A stretch of 17,380 bases of DNA from positions 1 to 17,380 of the forward strand of contig JAFQKO010000172.1 in NCBI GenBank assembly GCA_017396865.1, given 5' to 3'. Position numbers and translations under genes: made by a program. The DNA comes from Clostridia bacterium (GTDB lineage: Bacteria; Bacillota_A; Clostridia; Oscillospirales; QAKW01). The stretch's first letter is position 1. Each line of letters opens with the position of its first letter. The notes below the pieces were generated by a model. That model ran no database searches. It was not told where the DNA came from and saw only the letters and a program-made list of their open reading frames with translations. Positions 12,274-17,380 of the stretch are shown in pieces.

Positions 12274-12992
12274 TTTTCCAAAGAGTGCAGATACTCGATG
12301 CAGATCTTGGCCTCGGTGATGCCGTCGGGCTTGCAGGTCTCGCTCTCCACGACCATGGGAACGTTGTTTTCCTTCGCCCACGCCCAAACGTCGGCAACGG
12401 GGGCTTCGCCCATACCCAGCGGGGTGCCCTTACCGTCGGCAGAGCCATCCTTGACGTGCACAAAGAGCAGGCGATCCTTCACGCGGTTGAGCAGGTTGAT
12501 GGGCTGCTTCATGCCAACAAACGCCCAATAGGTATCCACCTCGAATTTCAGGTCGGTGCGATAGTAGAGCTGATCGAAGATCTGAGCGCCGTCCTCATTG
12601 GGCAAAAACTCCCGATGATGGTTGTGGAAGGAGAGGGCGATCCCCTCGGCGGCCAGCTTGGGCAGGATCTCATTAACCTGCGCGATGAAGGTGTCCAGCC
12701 GCTCCTGGGTCTTGAGATTGTAGCCGGGGATGATGTAGTGTTTGTTGCCGATGGCCTTGTGGTAGGCAACGGTCTCTTCATAGTTGTTCACCAGATCATC
12801 GAAGGCGGAATGGGTGCCCGAAAGCTCCACGTCATACTTTTTCAGCATGGCGTTGACCTCCTCGGCGGTATGGCCGAAGAAGCCTGCAAATTCCATCTTC
12901 TTATAGCCCAGCGCCGCCACCTTGGCGATGGCCTCCTCCAGGCTTTGCTCGGTGAGATCCCGAACGCTGTATAGTTGAAGTCCGTATTCCAT
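12270..12992 (-). CDS. Sugar phosphate isomerase/epimerase (xylose-isomerase-like TIM barrel)
   Basis: A 240-residue protein of the AP-endonuclease-2/xylose-isomerase-like TIM-barrel family. It starts MEYGLQLYSVRD, has FAGFFGH at about 36-42, SFHNHHREF around 123-131 (likely metal-site histidines), a KFEVDTYWA strand, VHVKDGS and the late MVVESE segment that normally supplies a metal-binding glutamate. The length (240) is a little below the usual 260-280. Family members isomerise, epimerise or dehydrate sugars or inositols in the cytoplasm; the substrate cannot be deduced. ATG 12992 has GGAGG at 13001-13005. It is the first gene of a two-gene unit: its TGA overlaps the ATG of the CinA-like gene, so translation is probably coupled. 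Confidence 0.85.
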   Translation of the reverse strand: MEYGLQLYSVRDLTEQSLEEAIAKVAALGYKKMEFAGFFGHTAEEVNAMLKKYDVELSGTHSAFDDLVNNYEETVAYHKAIGNKHYIIPGYNLKTQERLDTFIAQVNEILPKLAAEGIALSFHNHHREFLPNEDGAQIFDQLYYRTDLKFEVDTYWAFVGMKQPINLLNRVKDRLLFVHVKDGSADGKGTPLGMGEAPVADVWAWAKENNVPMVVESETCKPDGITEAKICIEYLHSLEK

Positions 12993-13017
12993 GGTTGTGT
13001 CCTCCGTTTTTTTCTTT

Positions 13018-13046
13018 AGCATAGCATTTTGAAAAAATGAAGTCAA
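13018..13046 (-). promoter_or_regulatory. Promoter of the isomerase / CinA-like operon
   Basis: On the minus strand TTGACT (13046-13041), a 17-base spacer and TATGCT (13023-13018). It lies back to back with the murA promoter, with 19 bases between the two -35 boxes. Confidence 0.65.
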
Positions 13047-13065
13047 GAACTTTTGTCAATACCTC

Positions 13066-13094
13066 TTTATTTTTCATAAAATGTATGGTAAAAT
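13066..13094 (+). promoter_or_regulatory. Candidate murA promoter with extended -10
   Basis: TTTATT at 13066-13071, a 17-base spacer and TAAAAT at 13089-13094, preceded by TGG. The same CTTTATTTTTC -35 region and TGnTAAnAT -10 recur before the cohesin-dockerin gene at 16365. Confidence 0.5.
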
Positions 13095-13132
13095 AGTTTA
13101 TATCTAACCTTTTTGATGAAAGGAAGCAGTCC

Positions 13133-14389
13133 ATGGACAGAATTATCATCAACGGACCCTGCCGTTTGGAGGGGGAGGTCGAGATCACCGGTGCCAAAAA
13201 TGCGGTGGTTGCGATCCTGCCTGCCGCCATGCTGGTCAACGGGGTCTGCCGCATTGAGAACGTACCCCACATCAGCGACGTGGAGAATATTTGCAATATT
13301 ATGATCGCCATGGGTGCGAAGGTCAGCCATACCGACGAAAAAACCTTAGAGGTGGATTGCTCGGCGGTGCGCTGCACCGAGGTGCCCTATGAATATGCCC
13401 GTAAGTTCCGCGCCTCCTATTATTTTCTCGGCGCATTGCTGGGTCGGTTCGGGGAGGCCACGGTCGCCCTGCCCGGCGGCTGCCATCTCGGCGCCCGCCC
13501 CATCGATCAGCATATCAAGGCCTTCGAGCAGCTCGGGGCCAAGGTGGAGATCGCCCACGGCAACGTCCATTGTAAGGCGGAGGCGCTGAAGGGCGACAGT
13601 ATTTATCTGGATATGGTTTCGGTGGGTGCCACCATCAACGCCATGCTCGCCGCCACCAAGGCCGAGGGTCTCACCGTCATTGAAAACGTGGCCAAGGAGC
13701 CCCACATCGTAGACGTGGCCAACTTCCTCAACTCGATGGGCGCCAATATCCGCGGTGCGGGTACCGACGTCATCAAGGTGCAGGGTGTGGGCGAGCTGCT
13801 GGGCGGCAGCTATGCCGTTATCCCCGACCAGATCGAGGCGGGTACTTATATGGCCGCTGCCGCCGCCACCGGCGGGCGGGTGCTGGTCAAGAACGTTATC
13901 CCCAAGCACATGGAGTGCATCACCAATAAGCTGGAGGAGATGGGGGTCGTTGTGGAGGAATACGACGACAGTATTCTGATCGACGCCACCGCACCCCTCA
14001 AGAAAACCAATATTAAAACCATGCCCTACCCCGGCTTCCCCACCGATATGCAGCCCCAGATGGCAACGGTGATGCTGCGGGCCGAGGGGGTCAGCAAGAT
14101 CAACGAGGGCGTTTGGGACAGCCGCTTTAAATACACCGAGGAGCTGATCCGCATGGGTGCGCTGATCTCGGTGGCAGGTAAGATCGCCACCATCGAGGGC
14201 GGCCATCCGTTGCTGGGCGCACCGGTGCGGGCTTGCGATCTGCGGGCGGGCGCTGCGATGGTGATCGCAGGGCTGATGGCCAAGGGCACCACCACGATTG
14301 AGGAGATCAGCCATATCCGCCGCGGCTATGAGCGAATTGTGGAAAAGTTTGCTGCGCTGGGCGCAGATATCCGCTTGATTTTGGATTAA
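13133..14389 (+). CDS. murA: UDP-N-acetylglucosamine 1-carboxyvinyltransferase (MurA)
   Basis: A 418-residue cytoplasmic enzyme of normal length that transfers enolpyruvyl from phosphoenolpyruvate to UDP-N-acetylglucosamine, the first committed step of peptidoglycan synthesis. K22-N23 lie in ITGAKNA. The catalytic cysteine C117 is in LPGGCHLGARPIDQH, the loop that also carries the fosfomycin-reactive residue; cysteine rather than aspartate predicts fosfomycin sensitivity of this enzyme. The GFPTDMQPQM segment with the conserved aspartate is present, as is the C-terminal RRGYERI. ATG 13133 has AAAGGA upstream. Clostridia often carry two murA paralogues; which one this is cannot be told here. 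The next gene begins 11 bases downstream, so they form one operon. Confidence 0.97.
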   Translation: MDRIIINGPCRLEGEVEITGAKNAVVAILPAAMLVNGVCRIENVPHISDVENICNIMIAMGAKVSHTDEKTLEVDCSAVRCTEVPYEYARKFRASYYFLGALLGRFGEATVALPGGCHLGARPIDQHIKAFEQLGAKVEIAHGNVHCKAEALKGDSIYLDMVSVGATINAMLAATKAEGLTVIENVAKEPHIVDVANFLNSMGANIRGAGTDVIKVQGVGELLGGSYAVIPDQIEAGTYMAAAAATGGRVLVKNVIPKHMECITNKLEEMGVVVEEYDDSILIDATAPLKKTNIKTMPYPGFPTDMQPQMATVMLRAEGVSKINEGVWDSRFKYTEELIRMGALISVAGKIATIEGGHPLLGAPVRACDLRAGAAMVIAGLMAKGTTTIEEISHIRRGYERIVEKFAALGADIRLILD

Positions 14390-14400
14390 GGAGATAAAAA

Positions 14401-16356
14401 ATGGATCAGTATCAAAAGGGAACAGCCAATTATAACCGGTTGAAAACCGACCGTCTGCTGATGGACTTCGACCTGCGCGCCGTCTATACCGGTGCCTTTG
14501 AGCGGGCCGCCAAGTTCATCCATGATGAGCAGGCGATGAACGTAACCCTCTGGAAGCGCTTTGTGGAGCAGTTCCGTCTCGGCGACGACAGCGAGAAGGG
14601 CGCTTGGCGCGGGGAGTATTGGGGCAAGATGATGCGGGGCGCCTGCTTCGTCTATTCCTATACCCGCGATGAAGCGCTGTATCGGGTGCTGCGGGATACC
14701 GTTGAGGATATGATGACCACCCAAGACGAGCAGGGCCGCATCGCCTCCTTCACCGCCGAAAAGGAACTGTTCGGCTGGGATATGTGGTGCCGTAAATACG
14801 TGCTGTTGGGTATGCAGTATTTTATGGAGATCAATGACGACGAGGAGCTGAATGCCCGCATCATTGATTCGATGTGCGGTCAGGTCGACTACATCATGAG
14901 CAAGGTCGGGCCCGAGGAGGGCAAGCTGAGCATCTACCGCACCTCCCAAACCTGGCGCGGTCTCAATTCCTCCACCATTCTGGAGCCCATCGTTCGGCTC
15001 TACAGTCTGACGGGTGACGAGCGGTATTTCGAATTTGCTACCTATATAATAGAATGCGGCGGAACGGAGTTCGGCAATCTGGTGGATATGGCCTGCGAGG
15101 ATCGGCTGATGCCCTATCAGTATCCCGTTACCAAGGCCTATGAGATGATGTCCTTCTTCGAGGGCGTTTTGGAATACTATCGCCTGACCGGCATTGAAAA
15201 GTATAAGACCGCCATCCTTAACTACGGTCGGCGGGTGGCGGAGACCGAGATCTCCATCATCGGCTCGGCGGGCTGTACCCATGAGCTGATGGACTATACC
15301 AAGGTGCGCCAATGCGACCTCAACGCCAACGGTCTGATGCAGGAAACCTGCGTAACCGTAACCTGGATGAAGTTCTGCGCCCAGCTTTTGCTGGTGAGCG
15401 GCGAGGTCACCTTCGCCGACCGCATGGAACAGGCTTATTATAATGCTTACGTGGGTGCCATCAACTTTGAAAAGCGTGTTGATCAGCATACCCCCGTGCG
15501 GTATGAGCAGGGCAAGTTTGATCAGGAGCCGATTTTGGAATATCTCCATTTCGATAGCTATAGCCCCCTGCGCCCCGGCACCCGCGGTGCCTACGTGGGC
15601 GGCCTGCAGCAGATGCGGGACGGTCACTACTACGGCTGCTGCGCCTGCATCGGTGCGGCAGGTCAGGGCGTGATGCATAAAACGGCTGCCCTTTGGAGCA
15701 AGGACGGCGTGGCGCTGAGCTTCTATTTCCCCGGCGCGCTGCAGACCAAGACGCCTGCCGGTGAAGCGCTGGAGCTGAAGATCGAGACTGCCTATCCCGT
15801 GGACGGAAAGATTCGGATCACCGTCAACCCCGCCGCGGAGGAGGCCTTTGATCTGACCCTGCGCATCCCCGCATGGTGCAAAAAGGCAACCGTTGCCGTC
15901 AACGGCAAGAGCGCTCCCGCCGAGGCGGGCTGGCTGACCTTAAGCCGCGCCTGGAAGGCGGGCGATACCGTAACGCTGGAGCTGGCAATGGAGGCAGAGT
16001 TCTTAAAGCCCGAGCCCTTTGGGGAGATCACCGTCAATACCGACGTGCATTGGAAAGAAGATAAGATCTACCCCATCACCTTTCAGGAGCAGGAGGGGCA
16101 TATGGATCAGGTCGCGATCACCCGTGGCCCGCTGGTGCTGGCGGCGGATGCCCGCTTAGGGTATGACCCCGCCGATCCCATCGAGCCCGACGGCACGGTG
16201 CGGCTGATCGACCCCGCCACCCTGCCCTTCCCTGCCGAGCTGGCTTTGGCCATCGGCCTCAAGAACGGCGGCGAGCGGATCTTAGTGGACTACGCCTCTG
16301 CGGGCAAGACCCTGGATGAAAGCTCCAAGATGGCCGCGTGGATGCCCACAAAATAA
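14401..16356 (+). CDS. GH127-type glycosidase (beta-L-arabinofuranosidase-like, DUF1680)
   Basis: A 651-residue protein with no signal peptide, so it acts on imported sugars in the cytoplasm. An (alpha/alpha)6-barrel part covers about 1-435, seen in FDLRAVYTGAFERAAKF, WRGEYWGKMMRGACFVYSYT, FGWDMWCRKYVLLGMQYF and TYIIECGGTEFGN. Beta-sandwich domains follow, with the usual LTLRIPAWCKKATVAVNG. The zinc-thiolate centre typical of the family is present: E315 and C317 in QETCVTV, and C413-C414 in YYGCCACIGAAG, corresponding to the Glu-x-Cys and Cys-Cys of characterised GH127 enzymes, where one of the paired cysteines is the nucleophile. The start codon has AAGGAG overlapping the murA stop region. 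Substrate is probably an L-arabinofuranosyl oligosaccharide, though GH127 relatives vary. Sharing an operon with murA is odd. No terminator is obvious downstream. Confidence 0.88.
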   Translation: MDQYQKGTANYNRLKTDRLLMDFDLRAVYTGAFERAAKFIHDEQAMNVTLWKRFVEQFRLGDDSEKGAWRGEYWGKMMRGACFVYSYTRDEALYRVLRDTVEDMMTTQDEQGRIASFTAEKELFGWDMWCRKYVLLGMQYFMEINDDEELNARIIDSMCGQVDYIMSKVGPEEGKLSIYRTSQTWRGLNSSTILEPIVRLYSLTGDERYFEFATYIIECGGTEFGNLVDMACEDRLMPYQYPVTKAYEMMSFFEGVLEYYRLTGIEKYKTAILNYGRRVAETEISIIGSAGCTHELMDYTKVRQCDLNANGLMQETCVTVTWMKFCAQLLLVSGEVTFADRMEQAYYNAYVGAINFEKRVDQHTPVRYEQGKFDQEPILEYLHFDSYSPLRPGTRGAYVGGLQQMRDGHYYGCCACIGAAGQGVMHKTAALWSKDGVALSFYFPGALQTKTPAGEALELKIETAYPVDGKIRITVNPAAEEAFDLTLRIPAWCKKATVAVNGKSAPAEAGWLTLSRAWKAGDTVTLELAMEAEFLKPEPFGEITVNTDVHWKEDKIYPITFQEQEGHMDQVAITRGPLVLAADARLGYDPADPIEPDGTVRLIDPATLPFPAELALAIGLKNGGERILVDYASAGKTLDESSKMAAWMPTK

Positions 16357-16364
16357 AAAAAGTC

Positions 16365-16393
16365 TTTATTTTTCCCGTAGGATATGCTAAGAT
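16365..16393 (+). promoter_or_regulatory. Candidate promoter of the cohesin-dockerin gene, extended -10
   Basis: TTTATT at 16365-16370, a 17-base spacer and TAAGAT at 16388-16393 with TGC before it. No terminator precedes it, so read-through from the glycosidase gene is also possible. Confidence 0.5.
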
Positions 16394-16428
16394 ATAAAAA
16401 GAAATCAAGATTTCGGAGGATCAATACG

Positions 16429-17091
16429 ATGAAGAGAATGAAGTGGACGGCGTTGGTTGCCGTCGTTGTAATGCTGGTTTCCATGTTGGCTGTCGGCGCA
16501 AGCGCCGAGGTGGGGCTGACCGTTGCTCCCGCCGCTGTCGCTCAGGCAGGCGGTGAGGTTGTGGTCAACGTTTCCTTGCCCGCCGATTCCGATGTGATGG
16601 GTGCCACCTTTGAGATTACCTACGATCAAACGGCGATGAGCCTGAAATCGGCTGCCAACGGCGAGCTGTTCAGTACCTTTGTCGGCACCGATGAATCCAC
16701 CGTCGGCTCCAATCCCTTCCGCGTTTCGGTTGTCAACGGCAGCAACGTAACTGCGTCGGGCGTGGCCTTCACCCTGACCTTCACCGTCAACGGCGACGCC
16801 GCAGCAGGTGCGTATGCGGTTTCGGTTTCCGCCGTCAAGGCGGTCAACAAGGCGGAGGAGACGGTGGCAATTGCAAGCGGCAGCTGCAACGTTACCGTGG
16901 AAGAAAGCCCCGTCAAGCTCGGCGACGTCAACGGCGACGGCAGGGTTTCCCTCTTCGACGTGCAGCGCTTGCTCAATTATCTCAATAATCCCGAATCGGT
17001 TGAGATCGTGGCCGCCAATTCCGATGTCAACGAAAACGGCTCCATCGGCCTGACCGATGCCATCGCTTTGCTGATTCAATTAAATAAGTAA
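16429..17091 (+). CDS. Secreted cohesin-dockerin protein (single-cohesin adaptor type)
   Basis: A 220-residue secreted protein. Signal peptide 1-26 with AxA-type cleavage (ASA, then EVGL). A cohesin-like beta-sandwich covers about 27-157, with GGEVVVNVSLP, MGATFEITYD, and AFTLTFTVNGDAAAGAYAVS. A type I dockerin covers 164-220, with two calcium-binding repeats: DVNGDGRVSLFDVQRLLNYL (167-186) and DVNENGSIGLTDAIALLIQL (199-218). One cohesin plus one dockerin is the plan of adaptor scaffoldins such as ScaC of Ruminococcus flavefaciens, which bridge an enzyme and a larger scaffold; stand-alone cohesin-like domains also occur outside cellulosomes. ATG 16429 has GGAGGA at 16415-16420. There is no sortase signal or other wall anchor, so it must attach through its dockerin or be released. 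Followed by a terminator hairpin and element copy C. Confidence 0.85.
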   Translation: MKRMKWTALVAVVVMLVSMLAVGASAEVGLTVAPAAVAQAGGEVVVNVSLPADSDVMGATFEITYDQTAMSLKSAANGELFSTFVGTDESTVGSNPFRVSVVNGSNVTASGVAFTLTFTVNGDAAAGAYAVSVSAVKAVNKAEETVAIASGSCNVTVEESPVKLGDVNGDGRVSLFDVQRLLNYLNNPESVEIVAANSDVNENGSIGLTDAIALLIQLNK

Positions 17092-17101
17092 TAAGTAAAT
17101 T

Positions 17102-17131
17102 GCACCCATCCCGGCTTGCGGGATGGGTGCT
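17102..17131 (+). terminator. Terminator hairpin with its T tract missing
   Basis: GCACCCATCCC (17102-17112), loop GGCTTGC, GGGATGGGTGC (17120-17130), then a single T before element copy C starts at 17132. The stem is strong but the usual run of T is absent, as if the element had displaced it. Confidence 0.65.
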
Positions 17132-17379
17132 CAGACTGTCAAAAAAGGCACCGACCGCAGAAAAATAGGTAAAACCAAAAGTATGTGCCAATATTAATGA
17201 TTGCAAGGAGAAAGGAAGTCTACTCTTTCTCCTTGTTCCTTTTATAAGGAAAAAATCCGCATAGAGATGCGGATTTTGATTGGAATTTTTCTGCTATCCG
17301 CCGATCCGCCCTCTACCGTACCTATGTACGCCGACGAGAACGGATCGACGAATTCGGCACTCTTTTTTAATCAGTCTCC
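17132..17379 (+). mobile_element. Dispersed inverted-repeat element, copy C (longest copy, about 248 bases)
   Basis: It opens with the same 36 bases as copy B (CAGACTGTC, six A, GGCACCGACCGC and on to 17167) and keeps the AAGGAGAAAG hairpin (17204-17214 / 17225-17235). A second hairpin, AAAATCCGCAT-AGAG-ATGCGGATTTT (17252-17277), follows. The right end (17346-17379) is the inverted form of the left end of copy A, ending in AATCAGTCTC. Left and right ends are imperfect inverted repeats. No coding frame is evident. This accounts for the stretch between the last gene and the window end. Confidence 0.65.
17252..17277. terminator. Terminator-like hairpin inside element copy C
   Basis: Perfect 11-base stem with AGAG loop, A run on the left and T run on the right, so it can work on either strand. 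Absent from copies A and B. Confidence 0.6.
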
Positions 17380-17380
17380 C

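Noticed and set aside
12274..12387. Longer start for the CinA-like gene
   Set aside because: It would overlap the isomerase gene by over 100 bases and add unconserved Arg/His-rich residues; the ATGA overlap at 12270-12273 gives a natural coupled start.
13346..15678. Long minus-strand open frames (13346-14314 and 14386-15678)
   Set aside because: They lie antisense to murA and the GH127 gene, both recognised by clear motifs; their translations are His/Gly/Leu-rich and family-less.

Overview
The window looks like chromosomal DNA of a Gram-positive, low-oxygen gut-type Clostridia, most likely Oscillospirales/Ruminococcaceae (inference). The grounds are promoters of the TTGACA-N16/17-TATAAT type, purine-rich ribosome binding sites (AAGGAG, GAAAGGAA), lipobox signal peptides, MurA, a cohesin-dockerin protein and a GC-rich coding style. 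No rRNA, tRNA or CRISPR array was seen.

Layout. (1) Positions 1-253 are an AT-richer island on the minus strand. It holds the 5' part of an AAC(6')-like GNAT acetyltransferase cut by the window edge and what looks like the tail of a broken gene. (2) Positions 345-520 hold an array of small palindromes spaced by GATATATC-like words; it runs into the 3' end of an rlmD-type 23S rRNA uracil methyltransferase (minus). (3) A palindrome-rich divergent promoter region separates rlmD from two tandem PrsA/SurA-like foldase lipoproteins (plus) and a 55-residue two-helix membrane protein. (4) A dispersed inverted-repeat element (copy A) and a small XRE-type regulator follow. (5) Positions 4755-11182 are the most unusual part: seven consecutive plus-strand genes for surface-anchored proteins, each opening with one of two near-interchangeable export modules. 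One module is a lipoprotein signal peptide. The other is a cytosolic CxxC zinc ribbon plus Pro/Ala/Gln linker plus one transmembrane helix. Six of the seven end in a divergent domain beginning (I/L)xGxW. Most have their own sigma-A-type promoter and intrinsic terminator. (6) Positions 11218-12992 (minus) are a two-gene unit: a sugar phosphate isomerase/epimerase overlapping a CinA-like protein that lacks the usual amidase domain. (7) Positions 13133-16356 (plus) are murA followed 11 bases later by a cytoplasmic GH127-type glycosidase. (8) Positions 16429-17091 encode a secreted cohesin-dockerin protein, followed by a terminator hairpin and element copy C.

How it may fit together (inference). 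The foldase lipoproteins would help the many lipoproteins encoded next to them fold outside the membrane. The seven-gene cluster looks like an expanding family in which promoter, leader and anchor are kept while the exposed domain diverges. Three copies of the inverted-repeat element (A 4272-4374, B 10189-10316, C 17132-17379) each abut an intrinsic terminator hairpin. This suggests a non-autonomous mobile element with a preference for terminators, and it is a second feature worth following up.
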